Shown here: one piece after another, positions 16,719-24,372 of the stretch
Position numbering within the stretch: the stretch's first letter is position 1
Layout: the number at the start of each line of letters is the position of its first letter
Assembly: GCA_020725585.1 (NCBI GenBank)
Contig: DYES01000011.1
Location: 1 to 39,983, forward strand
Source of the DNA: Desulfovirgula sp.
GTDB lineage: Bacteria > Bacillota > Desulfotomaculia > Desulfotomaculales > Nap2-2B
Length of the DNA: 39,983 nucleotides
Direction of reading: 5' to 3'
Made by a program: the position numbers and the translations under genes
Notes under the pieces: generated by a model
Told to the model about the DNA's origin: nothing
Seen by the model: the letters and a program-made list of their open reading frames with translations, nothing else
Databases searched by the model: none

Positions 16719-18245
16719 TTACCCGCGGGCAGTGAGCTGGCTTTTCACTTTGGTCAGCGCGTTTAAGTAGGCTTTGGCGCTGGCTTCGATCACGTCGGTG
16801 CTCAGGCCCCGGCCCACAAAAAGCCGCCCGTCTTCGGTGCGCACCTTCACGGTGGCATCGCCCATCGCGTCTTTACCTCTGCTTACCGATTTCAAGGAAT
16901 AGTCTTCCAGGGTCACCGGGCACTGCAGGATCCTGTCGATGGCCTTGAAAATGGCGTCTACCGGGCCGTTGCCACAGGCCGCGTCGATGGCCGTCCGCTC
17001 GTCCGCTTCCAGTTCGACGGTGGCCATGGCTTTAGCCGGCCCGGCGGTGCTCACCGAAAAACTTTTCAGGGAAATTCTTGACTTATAGGCGTTGGCGCCG
17101 TTTTTGTCGCCCATCAGGGCATAGAGGTCCTCGTCGAAAACCTCCTGCTTCTGGTCGGCCAGGCGCAGAAATTTTTCATAAATTTTATTGAGCTCTTCGC
17201 TGTTCAGATGGAAGCCCAGTTCCTCCAGACGGTGGCGCAGTGCGTGGCGCCCTGAGCGGGCCGTTAAAATGATCCTGTTCTGCGGAATGCCCACCGTTTC
17301 CGGGTGAATTATTTCGTAAGTGGAGCGTTCCTTTAACACGCCGTCCTGGTGAATGCCGGAGGCGTGGGAAAAGGCGTTGTCGCCCACGATGGCCTTGTGG
17401 GCGGGCACCGGCACGCCGGTAATCTTGGCGACCAGCCGGCTGGTGCGGGCGATTTCCTTGTAGTTGATCGTCGTGTTTACTCCGAAGCGCGCAGGCTGGG
17501 TGTAAATGGCCATGATTACCTCTTCTAAGGCGGTGTTCCCCGCCCGTTCGCCGATCCCGTTGATGGTCCCTTCCACCTGCGAGGCTCCCGCCTTGATGCC
17601 GGCCAGCGAGTTGGCCGTGGCCATGCCCAGGTCGTTGTGGCAGTGCACGCTCACGATCACCCGGCCGATGTTTTTCACGTTCTGCATGATCCAGGAGATC
17701 AGGTCCCCGTACTCCCAGGGTGTGGCGTAGCCCACCGTATCCGGGATGTTGACCACGGTAGCGCCGGCCTCGATGACCGCTTCCAAAACGCGGGCCAGCA
17801 CCTCCGGCTCGGTGCGAAAGGCGTCTTCAGAATAAAATTCCACGTCCGAGACATATTTTTTTGCGTGTTTGACGGCGCCGACCGCCATTTCAATGCCCTG
17901 CTCGACGGAGACGCCCAGCTTGTACTGCCTGTGGATGGGGGAGAGGGCGAGACCGGTGTGGATCCGGGGCTGTTCCGCTTCTTTGATGGCTTCCCAGCAG
18001 ATGTCGATGTCGCCCGGCACGGCCCGCGTGAGCCCGCAGATGGTAACGCCTTTTACTTCCCTGGCGATCTGGCGCACTGCTTCAAAATCGCCGGGTGAGG
18101 AAGCGGGAAAACCGGCCTCAATGATGTCTACCCCCAGTTTTACCAGCTGGTGACTGATTTCCAGCTTTTCCTGGATGTTTAAGGTTATGCCCAGGGACTG
18201 TTCCCCATCCCGCAGAGTTGTATCAAAAACGTAAAGCTTGCGCAT
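16719..18245 (-). CDS. leuA: 2-isopropylmalate synthase
   Basis: This enzyme condenses acetyl-CoA with 2-oxoisovalerate, the first committed step of leucine synthesis. The catalytic TIM barrel shows VFDTTLRDGEQSLGITLN at the N-terminus, AGFPASSPGDF, the metal-binding HCHNDLGMATANS, GTINGIGERAGN, and HASGIHQDGVLK. A C-terminal regulatory domain of roughly 120 residues, where leucine binds in the family, follows from about residue 385. The 508-residue length is normal for the bacterial type. The ATG has AAAGGAG upstream. It is preceded by a complete leucine T-box leader and promoter and is not followed by other ilv or leu genes. Confidence 0.96.
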   Translation of the reverse strand: MRKLYVFDTTLRDGEQSLGITLNIQEKLEISHQLVKLGVDIIEAGFPASSPGDFEAVRQIAREVKGVTICGLTRAVPGDIDICWEAIKEAEQPRIHTGLALSPIHRQYKLGVSVEQGIEMAVGAVKHAKKYVSDVEFYSEDAFRTEPEVLARVLEAVIEAGATVVNIPDTVGYATPWEYGDLISWIMQNVKNIGRVIVSVHCHNDLGMATANSLAGIKAGASQVEGTINGIGERAGNTALEEVIMAIYTQPARFGVNTTINYKEIARTSRLVAKITGVPVPAHKAIVGDNAFSHASGIHQDGVLKERSTYEIIHPETVGIPQNRIILTARSGRHALRHRLEELGFHLNSEELNKIYEKFLRLADQKQEVFDEDLYALMGDKNGANAYKSRISLKSFSVSTAGPAKAMATVELEADERTAIDAACGNGPVDAIFKAIDRILQCPVTLEDYSLKSVSRGKDAMGDATVKVRTEDGRLFVGRGLSTDVIEASAKAYLNALTKVKSQLTARG

Positions 18246-18261
18246 CTCTTATTCTCCTTTC

Positions 18262-18301
18262 TAAAAAATATAAAAACCCTTCGCTGCTTTGAGACGAAGG
18301 G
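18262..18301 (-). terminator. T-box terminator hairpin
   Basis: On the minus strand, CCCTTCG (18295-18301) pairs with CGAAGGG (18277-18283) around an 11-nt loop, followed by TTTTTATATTTTTT. It is mutually exclusive with the T-box antiterminator. Confidence 0.9.
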
Positions 18302-18591
18302 CATGACTTCGCGGTACCACTCAAATTAACGGCCTTTTGGCCGGCCGTTCCCTCTGCGGAGTACGGGAAAGTGCCCTCTTGCGGCAGGCGCGCCTTTCCG
18401 ATACCCCCTTCCTTTTAACGGCGGAAGCTCCGTCCGAGCCTACTCTCGTTTTTAACGATTTCGGTCGGCTACTCCAGGGAGAGTTCGGCGCTTCCCGGGC
18501 GCCGCCTCGCACCAGCCGGCGGCTCTCTTAAGCTCCGTAAAAACGCTTACTGTTCCCTGTCATCGTCATTTTTACGTTATGCAAACCACTA
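18262..18591 (-). promoter_or_regulatory. T-box riboswitch (leucine, specifier CUC) upstream of leuA
   Basis: The minus-strand leader of about 330 nt has all T-box landmarks in order. These are GGGAACAGTA, AGAGAGCC with the GCTGGTGCGAG apical part of stem I, the specifier region GAACTCTCCCTGGAGTAG giving codon CUC (leucine), and the conserved T-box TGAGTGGTACCGCGA at about 18308-18322. A terminator hairpin comes last. Uncharged tRNA-Leu would pair with the TGG bulge in the antiterminator and allow read-through into leuA. Confidence 0.95.
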
Positions 18592-18597
18592 CGCTTG

Positions 18598-18627
18598 ATT
18601 TTAGCAATCTTCCGGGTGGAATGTCAA
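18598..18627 (-). promoter_or_regulatory. sigma-A type promoter of the leuA T-box transcript
   Basis: A perfect TTGACA (18622-18627) and TAAAAT (18598-18603) on the minus strand are separated by 18 bp. They lie immediately upstream of the T-box leader. Confidence 0.8.
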
Positions 18628-18665
18628 GAGCGAAGTCTATTTTTTCCCCCTGAAAGCAACATTTT

Positions 18666-19241
18666 TTATTTGCTGGTGTAATAGACATAGCCAATCTTTA
18701 TTCCGGCGAGCAGGATATGGCCGAGGCGCGCGGAAAGGGTGGATTCAAACGCTACTGCCAGAAACGGCCGGCGGAAGTCGGGCTCGACCGCCATCTCAGG
18801 GAGTCTTAAGGGGGAGGACAGCCGGTAAAGGGAGCTGAAGAAAAATCCTTTGATCCCCCACAAAAGACCCGCCGCCAGGGCTGTTTGGCAGGCGTCAAAA
18901 AGGCCGATCCGGGTACGCCAGCGCAGCCTGTGGAGGGTTGTCTGCCGCAGGAAAAAGAGGAGAGTGTGCAAAGCCCCCAAAGACAGCCGCCGCCAGTTTT
19001 TAATTTTTTTCCTGGCCGGCGTTTTTTTCCGGGGCTGGACGGGTTCTCTCACGAGCGCGTTTTGTGCCATGCCCAATAGGTCGATGGTTTTGCGGTATTT
19101 TAGGCCCGGCCAGGCCCTGACCTGGATGTGCAGCGCGCTTTCTCCGGGGCGATAGGAAAAGTTGATTTGCATGGTTACCGGGATTACCAGGAGCAGGGAA
19201 AAAATAATTGCCAGAGCAGCCGGCAGCCACAACCAGGCCAT
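18666..19241 (-). CDS. DUF2953 family membrane protein
   Basis: This 191-residue protein has an N-terminal signal-anchor helix (WLPAALAIIFSLLLVIPVTM), a basic middle segment (RKKTPARKKIKNWRR) and a conserved-looking second half (LRWRTRIGLFDACQTALAAGLLWGIKG). The pattern fits DUF2953 (YtfI-like) proteins, which in Bacillus and many spore formers sit next to ytfJ/gerW. Here it is on the opposite strand, upstream of the truncated gerW. This supports the view that the left gerW copy is at the ancestral locus. The function is unknown and a spore-related role is inferred only from context. Confidence 0.75.
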   Translation of the reverse strand: MAWLWLPAALAIIFSLLLVIPVTMQINFSYRPGESALHIQVRAWPGLKYRKTIDLLGMAQNALVREPVQPRKKTPARKKIKNWRRLSLGALHTLLFFLRQTTLHRLRWRTRIGLFDACQTALAAGLLWGIKGFFFSSLYRLSSPLRLPEMAVEPDFRRPFLAVAFESTLSARLGHILLAGIKIGYVYYTSK

Positions 19242-19482
19242 GCCTTCCCACCTCCGTCATATTTTGCCACCGCCGGGCGGGGGCGTATACTTTTTTCTTC
19301 AGGAAGGATTTTAGGCAAAGAAGAGCTAAAATAAAGACAAGGCAGGTAAATAGAAAAAGAATAGACAATACAAAGAAAAGAGAAAGAGAAGAGAAAATAA
19401 TGGAAATGGATGAGTAATGGGAAAGAAAAGGAAGCTGAACAAAGCAATGGCGGCGGCAGACGAGGAGGCTTGAAAAACAGCA

Positions 19483-20907
19483 ATGGACGGGGGACCGCGC
19501 TTTTGGTTAATTCCGCTTACGGCGGTGCTTTTTTTGTTTTTGCACCTGCTGGGCTTATTTATTTCGGCCTATTTTTTAGAATGGCTCGAGGCAATTTTTT
19601 TACTGGCGCTCACGCTTTTGTACCTGCCCTTTTCTTCCCGGGGCATCCGGGCGGGAGCCGTGGCCTGTATTTTACTTGGGGCAGTGATCATGATTTTTGG
19701 CCGGGTGGATTGCGCGGGTTTTGTCCGCACCTATCATTCCCGGGGAAGCATAGTGAGCTTGCTTGTCCTGGTACCCGTTACGGCCATCCCCTTTGCCTAC
19801 CGGGAATACCTGCCGGCTTTGGCCGCGGTAATGAAGGGAAAGCGCCGCTTAAGTCTTTCCCTGGCCGGCACGCTCATTAATTTTTTTCTGGGCGGGTTCA
19901 TCCTGGTGGGTGTGCTCCCCCTCATGTATAACATCTTAAAGGGCGTCTTTAGATATGTGAACTCCCTTGAGGAAGGTTTTATTCTCAAGCTGCTTTCCAG
20001 GAGCTTCGCCCTGGCCACTTTGTGGTCCCCCAATTTTGCCATTGTCGGCTTGATTCTCGACATCACCGGGAAAAAGTGGCTGGAACTGCTCCCTTATTCC
20101 TTGATCTTTGCTTTGCTTTTTTTGTCTGTCCACATCCTTGCCCTGGCGAGGGGGGAGGGGTTCTTGTGCGCAGATCCCGCGGGCGCCCGGGGAGCGGCGG
20201 CGATCCTGGACAAAGCGGCGCAAAAAGAAGAGGACACGGCTGCCGGGGCAAAATACGTAAGGCAGCTGGTTTTGATCGGCCTAACCTTTTTTGTGCTGCT
20301 TTTATCTCTGGAGAAAATCAGCAATTGGTCAATTATCGATCTTGTTCCTTTGGTTTCGCTGGCGCTTGCTTTTTGCTGGGCGTGCTGTCTGCGCTCCGGG
20401 CGTACTTTTTTATTTGATTTAAAGCAATACTTTGTTTCCCGGGCGCCCGGCCTGGGGAACCAGTTGCTTTTGTTTTTAGGTGCTTCGGTGATGGGGGACG
20501 CGCTGGCCAATTCTGAGTGGGGCAGCCATCTTTTCAATTTTGTGCACGGTGTCATGGCGGATTCTGTAGCCGGAATCGTTCTCTTTATTTATCTTTTTAT
20601 TATTTTGCTCTCCCTCCTTGGCCTGCATCCGATGGTTACTGTCGTCATTCTAAGCCCGGCGCTAGGTCCTTTTTTGGGGGATAGCGCACTTGCCCTTCTG
20701 ATCGCCCTTACCATGCTGGTTTCCACTTCTTTGGCGATTGCCGTTTCGCCCTTTTCCATGGAGGTCATGATCATCGCCGCCTTGTCCGGGAAAACTCCTT
20801 TCGAGGTGGGGGTAAGGGGGAATGGCCTCTTCGTGCTCGCTTTATCCGTCGTTGCCGTGTTTTTACTGGTGGCGCTTGGTGCTACGAAAGTTAACCTGTT
20901 TGCATAA
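19483..20907 (+). CDS. polytopic membrane protein, possible ion-transporter-superfamily permease
   Basis: I do not recognise the family with certainty. The 474-residue protein is hydrophobic throughout, with roughly 11-13 predicted membrane helices and one hydrophilic loop around residues 225-260 (GARGAAAILDKAAQKEEDTA). The second half shows GLHPMVTVVILSPALGPF, followed by a repeated-looking helix pair ending in SLAIAVSPFSMEVMIIAALSGK. This is reminiscent of anion permeases of the ion transporter superfamily. The ATG has GAGGAGG 14 bp upstream, slightly far. The 241-bp gap before it is purine-rich without a clear promoter. The stop codon overlaps the -35 region of the sigma-G promoter of the truncated gerW. 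Confidence 0.7.
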   Translation: MDGGPRFWLIPLTAVLFLFLHLLGLFISAYFLEWLEAIFLLALTLLYLPFSSRGIRAGAVACILLGAVIMIFGRVDCAGFVRTYHSRGSIVSLLVLVPVTAIPFAYREYLPALAAVMKGKRRLSLSLAGTLINFFLGGFILVGVLPLMYNILKGVFRYVNSLEEGFILKLLSRSFALATLWSPNFAIVGLILDITGKKWLELLPYSLIFALLFLSVHILALARGEGFLCADPAGARGAAAILDKAAQKEEDTAAGAKYVRQLVLIGLTFFVLLLSLEKISNWSIIDLVPLVSLALAFCWACCLRSGRTFLFDLKQYFVSRAPGLGNQLLLFLGASVMGDALANSEWGSHLFNFVHGVMADSVAGIVLFIYLFIILLSLLGLHPMVTVVILSPALGPFLGDSALALLIALTMLVSTSLAIAVSPFSMEVMIIAALSGKTPFEVGVRGNGLFVLALSVVAVFLLVALGATKVNLFA

Positions 20908-21090
20908 TTAACCTGCTGCGCGGTCATATTATGCATAAAAAACGGCAAGACGGAAAAGAAGACGGAAAAGGAGTGATCGGCGGCATGCCCGAAGAGCAGC
21001 AGCAACAGCACCCAATTGAAGGCTTAATGAAAACGGCGATGGAAAGCATAAAAGAAATGGTGGATGTAAATACGGTAATGGGAGTGACGC
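20895..21090 (+). repeat. left copy of a diverged ~195-bp direct repeat (gerW promoter and 5' end)
   Basis: This matches 36768-36961 in the same orientation. The shared blocks are CCTGTTT(T)G(C/T)ATAATTA, GGTCATATTAT, GGAGTGA(T/G)CGGCGGCATGCC, and the first ~33 codons of gerW. Similarity stops near 21090. The left copy alone carries a 12-bp tandem duplication (AAGACGGAAAAG at 20947-20958 and 20959-20970) before its ribosome-binding site. Confidence 0.85.
20902..20931 (+). promoter_or_regulatory. sigma-G (forespore) type promoter of the truncated gerW copy
   Basis: GCATA (20902-20906), exactly 18 bp, then CATATTA (20925-20931). This fits the Bacillus sigma-G pattern GHATR-N18-CATWHTA at every position. 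The intact gerW has the same arrangement. ytfJ/gerW is a forespore gene in Bacillus. Confidence 0.7.
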
Positions 21091-21107
21091 TATCCTATAC
21101 TTCATAG
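20985..21107 (+). pseudogene. truncated gerW (ytfJ), first ~33 codons only
   Basis: The reading frame starts MPEEQQQQHPIEGLMKTAM and runs in register with the intact gerW (36845) to about codon 33. It then departs into eight unrelated codons and stops at 21105. The intact protein has about 156 residues, so the whole core domain is missing. The 25 codons after the glutamine tract differ from the intact copy at 13 places, 10 synonymous and 3 amino-acid changing. The two copies therefore diverged under protein-level selection before this one was broken. The ribosome-binding site AAAAGGAG and the promoter are preserved. The glutamine tract is four long here versus eight in the intact copy. Confidence 0.85.
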
Positions 21108-21156
21108 CCTTGTTATTCACGGTTTTACGGGATTTAAAAAGAAAGAAAAGCCGAAT

Positions 21157-21176
21157 AGGGTTCCGCAAGGAACCCT
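21157..21176 (+). other. perfect hairpin with GCAA tetraloop downstream of the broken gerW
   Basis: AGGGTTCC (21157-21164) pairs with GGAACCCT (21169-21176) around GCAA. Only TTTG follows, so it is a weak terminator at best. It may limit forespore transcription into the island. The rest of the 302-bp gap holds the transposase stub and the island promoter. Confidence 0.5.
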
Positions 21177-21245
21177 TTGAAAATTTATTAGTGGCCCTTT
21201 CCAAACCGCAACGGCGGCTAAATGTCCACGAGATAAGTCGAACGC

Positions 21246-21299
21246 ATGATTGGAAATTACGCCAGTTTTACCGGCCTGGACGTTTATGCAAAATGTGTT
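21246..21299 (+). mobile_element. N-terminal stub of an IS110-type transposase
   Basis: An ATG-initiated frame reads MIGNYASFTGLDVYAKC and then loses all resemblance, ending at a TAA at 21351. The start of IS110/IS116/IS902 (DEDD) transposases is very similar: a short lead, then GLDVHAK with the first catalytic Asp. Only about 18 codons remain. The short match makes the call tentative. Its position exactly between the broken gerW and the first island gene fits a mobile-element scar. Confidence 0.45.
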
Positions 21300-21321
21300 T
21301 TCTTTTTTTATTTTGTAACTA

Positions 21322-21350
21322 TTGACATTAGATATAGTTTCATGTTAAGT
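21322..21350 (+). promoter_or_regulatory. candidate promoter of the island operon
   Basis: A perfect TTGACA (21322-21327) is followed after 17 bp by TTAAGT (21345-21350), a poor -10. It lies 60 bp upstream of the first island gene. All downstream genes are co-directional with gaps under 90 bp, so this may drive the whole operon. Confidence 0.45.
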
Positions 21351-21394
21351 TAAATCTAACTCATATATAACAACATGTACCACATATAGCAACA
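21348..21394 (+). promoter_or_regulatory. candidate operator: inverted and direct repeats overlapping the island promoter
   Basis: AGTTA-AATC-TAACT (21348-21361) is a 5-bp inverted repeat covering the presumed -10. It is followed by two direct copies of CATATA..CAACA, starting at 21362 and 21383, 21 bp apart (two helical turns). These could be sites for the IclR-family regulator encoded in the operon. This is inference only. Confidence 0.35.
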
Positions 21395-21409
21395 GTAGGA
21401 GGTGTATTC

Positions 21410-22174
21410 GTGGGCTACCATACAATTGAGGTACAGGTGGAAAAAGCAACGGCATCAGTTGTTCTTAGAAGAGAAAATAAGATGAACGCCATTTCCATGC
21501 AAATGCGGAAAGAATTGATGGAGGCTTTTGACGAACTCGGCCAAAATAAAGATGTACGTTGCATTATCTTGACTGGGGGAGAGAAATGTTTTTGTGCGGG
21601 AGTAGATGTGAAGGAAAAACCTGGATACGTGGATATGTTGAATGCCGATCTATTATACCGGATAACTCAACGCCGCTATTCTCTTTATCAGAAAATAGAG
21701 TGGTGCCCTAAAATTACCATTGCGGCTGCCGAGGGGTATGCTTTGGGAGGAGGGTTTGAGCTTTTTCTGGCCTGTGACTTAAGGGTGGCCGCTTCAAGCG
21801 CAAAGTTTGGTTTTCCCGAAGCGCGTCGCGCTACTCTCCCCGGGGGCGGAGGAACACAGCGCCTCGTGCGTGAGGTAGGGCCGGCCCGGGCAAAAGAGTT
21901 GATTATTACCGGGAGGGTTTTTTCGGCTTCAGAGGCGAAGGAAATGGGTCTTCTTAACTATCTGGTGGAAGATGGAAAAGCGCTGGAAAAAGCTAAACAG
22001 CTGGCCGATGAGGTTGCTGTTGTTCCGGAAGCGGTAGCGGTACTGGCGAAGTGGGCGGTTCATTCAGGAATGGCTCTTCCTCTGGAATATGCCTTTGATT
22101 ACGAGGCTTCCGTGTGTACGATTATAGGTCAAACCAAAGAAAGGCAAGAAAAGTTACATGAGCTGGGGAAGTAA
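21410..22174 (+). CDS. enoyl-CoA hydratase/isomerase (crotonase) family protein
   Basis: This 254-residue crotonase-fold protein would hydrate or isomerise an enoyl-CoA in the beta-oxidation-like pathway. The oxyanion-hole segments are present: GGEKCFCAGVDVKEK and the GYALGGGFELFLACDLRVA helix. The acid/base region FPEARRATLPGGGGTQRL contains the first catalytic-type Glu. A second Glu lies in RAKELIITGRVFSASEAKEMGL. The GTG start has a strong AGGAGG (21397-21402). It is the first gene after the island promoter, and the next gene follows after 32 bp. The exact substrate is not predictable. Confidence 0.92.
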   Translation: MGYHTIEVQVEKATASVVLRRENKMNAISMQMRKELMEAFDELGQNKDVRCIILTGGEKCFCAGVDVKEKPGYVDMLNADLLYRITQRRYSLYQKIEWCPKITIAAAEGYALGGGFELFLACDLRVAASSAKFGFPEARRATLPGGGGTQRLVREVGPARAKELIITGRVFSASEAKEMGLLNYLVEDGKALEKAKQLADEVAVVPEAVAVLAKWAVHSGMALPLEYAFDYEASVCTIIGQTKERQEKLHELGK

Positions 22175-22206
22175 GGTAATCATTGAAAGCGGGGTCGTAA
22201 AAAGAA

Positions 22207-24330
22207 ATGCGCTTTAATAATGAGGATGTAGAAGCTCTCTTAAGGCCGCAGGCAATAGCTGTAATAGGAGCCAGGGACGGCTTGAGGAATATCCGGTGGC
22301 TACTTAAAAACGGTTATCAGGGGCAAATTTACCCCGTAAACCCGAAGTATTCCTCTGTGGATGGATTAAAATGTTACGGCTCTCTTCTTGATGTTCCCGG
22401 CAATGTTGACGCTGTGGTTTCCCTTGTCCGGGCGGAAATAGTTCCCGAGGTACTTAAACAGGCCAGGGCCAGGAAAGTAAAAATCGTGAGTGTTTACGCA
22501 GCGCCGGTGTCTTTAGAGGGCCAACCCTCCCTGGAGGAGATAATTAAGAACGTGACTGCCAGTAAGGAATTAAGGGTCATCGGTCCTAATGCCCTGGGCG
22601 TTTTAAACCTGAAGGACAGGGTAACTTCTGGTTACAGCTCGGCTTTACTGGTGGATGACGTGGAATTTAAACCAGGTAAGGTGGCGATCATTTCGGCCAG
22701 CGGCGGTATTGGCGATTCAATCTTAATTGAAATGCTTCACCGGGGGGTGGGGGTTAGTTACCTTTTCCACCCCGGCAACGAAGCAGATTTTACAATTTCT
22801 GATTTCTTTTCCCTTGCTGTCGAGCAACCAGAGGTGGGCGTAATCGCCTTGTATCTGGAGGGTATCCGCGACGTGCCGGGTTTTGTCGAGGCATCCCGCC
22901 GGGCCTTGGAACTGGGCAAGGTTGTGGTAGCTTTGAAAGTTGGCAAAACCGAGGAAGGTAAACGGGCAGCGTACGGTCATACGGGCGCCGTAATGGCCAA
23001 CGACGACGTATTTAACGCTTTTTGCCGGCATTACGGCATTGTCCGCGTGGAAGAAATCAGCGATTTGATTGATACCGTTCAAATGTTTGCTTCTGTCTGG
23101 CCCCACCTTCCCGCAAAAGGAAAATTGGCGGCGGTCTCTGCCTCCGGAGGTGTAACTACCCTTCTGGCGGAGGCTGCCGGGCAAAATGAAACCCCCCTGG
23201 CAGAATTTTCTGAGGAAACGGCCACGCGGTTAAGGCAACTGCTTAGGTTTGCGCAAGTCAACAATCCCCTGGATCTTACGGGCCAGGCGCTGGCCGATCC
23301 GAAAGTACTTGCCCAGGCCCTGCAAACTGTTGCTGCTGACCCCGGGGTGGCCGCCGTGCTTTATGGAATTGGCCTGGCTGTAGCGGGGAAAGTACCTACA
23401 ACAGTATCCGAGGCCTGCCGGGAAATAAAAGTGACGTCCAGGAAGCCCGTGGCTGCCGTAATGGTGGCCAGCAGCCAGTATAAAAGGGGTTATCATTTAC
23501 TGGAGGAAGCAGGAATTCCTCTTTTTCGGAGCAGTTTAAGCTCCGCCGTCTTGACCATGAAGAAGTTCATCGAGCGGAGCATAGACGCTGAAAAACTGCG
23601 GGCGTTATCGGAGCGATATACCGCCTGGTGGCAAAATAATCCTCCTCTTCTGAATTTTGGGACCGATGAACAACTGAGTAATGACTGGGAAGTAAAAAGA
23701 TTTTTAGCCTTGCACGGTTTGCCGGTAGCAAAAGGGGAACGGGTTGAAAATCTGCAGGAGGCTTTACGTGTTGCCGGGAGGATAGGGTACCCGGTAGTAA
23801 TGAAAATACTTAGCAAAGATATTGTGCATAAAACTGAAGCCGGTGCCGTCCGGGTAAACATAAAAAATGAAGAAGAATTAACCGAAGCTTACCCCGCTAT
23901 GCTTAAAAATATCCAGAACAGCTGCCCCGGAGCGTCTGTAGAGGGGATCTTGATCGAAGAGTACGTGGAGGGGACGGAGGCATTCGTTGGTTTTATGGTA
24001 GACGATTGTTTTGGCCCCGTAGTTGCCGTGGGTACCGGGGGTATTTATGTAGAAGCACTGAAAGATCTTTCCTGGCGTCTTGCCCCTGTCTTTCCGGAAG
24101 AAGCCCTGGAAATGATTGGGTCACTAAAAGCGCTCCGCGTTTTTCTCGCCGGGATCCGCGGTACAGCGGAAGGCGACGCTGGTTCGTTAGCTGAATTTAT
24201 CTCCAGGTTTTCTGAAATTGGATGTAGATACACCCGTTTTATAAAAATGCTGGAAGTAAATCCGCTAAAAGTATTGGGGAAAGGAAAGGGTGTGAAAATT
24301 GTTGATGCCAGGGCCACAGTGAAAGCCTAA
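22207..24330 (+). CDS. ADP-forming acyl-CoA synthetase (fused alpha/beta acetate-CoA ligase type)
   Basis: This 707-residue NDP-forming acyl-CoA synthetase interconverts acid + CoA + ATP with acyl-CoA + ADP + Pi. It can work for activation or for energy conservation. The N-terminal CoA-binding domain starts with RPQAIAVIGARDG. The ligase middle domain has SASGGIGDSILIEML and the phosphohistidine motif YGHTGA, with His258. The C-terminal ATP-grasp domain starts near residue 490 (LALHGLPVAKGE; YPVVMKILSKDIVHKTEAG) and ends with MLEVNPLKVLG. It lacks the extra acetyltransferase domain of Pat-type fusions. The ATG lies close behind a weak site (AAAAAGAA). The gene sits between the crotonase and the acyl-CoA dehydrogenase. 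Confidence 0.93.
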   Translation: MRFNNEDVEALLRPQAIAVIGARDGLRNIRWLLKNGYQGQIYPVNPKYSSVDGLKCYGSLLDVPGNVDAVVSLVRAEIVPEVLKQARARKVKIVSVYAAPVSLEGQPSLEEIIKNVTASKELRVIGPNALGVLNLKDRVTSGYSSALLVDDVEFKPGKVAIISASGGIGDSILIEMLHRGVGVSYLFHPGNEADFTISDFFSLAVEQPEVGVIALYLEGIRDVPGFVEASRRALELGKVVVALKVGKTEEGKRAAYGHTGAVMANDDVFNAFCRHYGIVRVEEISDLIDTVQMFASVWPHLPAKGKLAAVSASGGVTTLLAEAAGQNETPLAEFSEETATRLRQLLRFAQVNNPLDLTGQALADPKVLAQALQTVAADPGVAAVLYGIGLAVAGKVPTTVSEACREIKVTSRKPVAAVMVASSQYKRGYHLLEEAGIPLFRSSLSSAVLTMKKFIERSIDAEKLRALSERYTAWWQNNPPLLNFGTDEQLSNDWEVKRFLALHGLPVAKGERVENLQEALRVAGRIGYPVVMKILSKDIVHKTEAGAVRVNIKNEEELTEAYPAMLKNIQNSCPGASVEGILIEEYVEGTEAFVGFMVDDCFGPVVAVGTGGIYVEALKDLSWRLAPVFPEEALEMIGSLKALRVFLAGIRGTAEGDAGSLAEFISRFSEIGCRYTRFIKMLEVNPLKVLGKGKGVKIVDARATVKA

Positions 24331-24372
24331 CGTTCGGTTTGAAAAGAAGATTATAGGGGAGAGTTGGAAGAG

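Noticed and set aside
21110-21325. Basic 71-residue open frame downstream of the broken gerW
   Set aside because: It starts without a ribosome-binding site, spans the hairpin, and overlaps the transposase-like stub in another frame.
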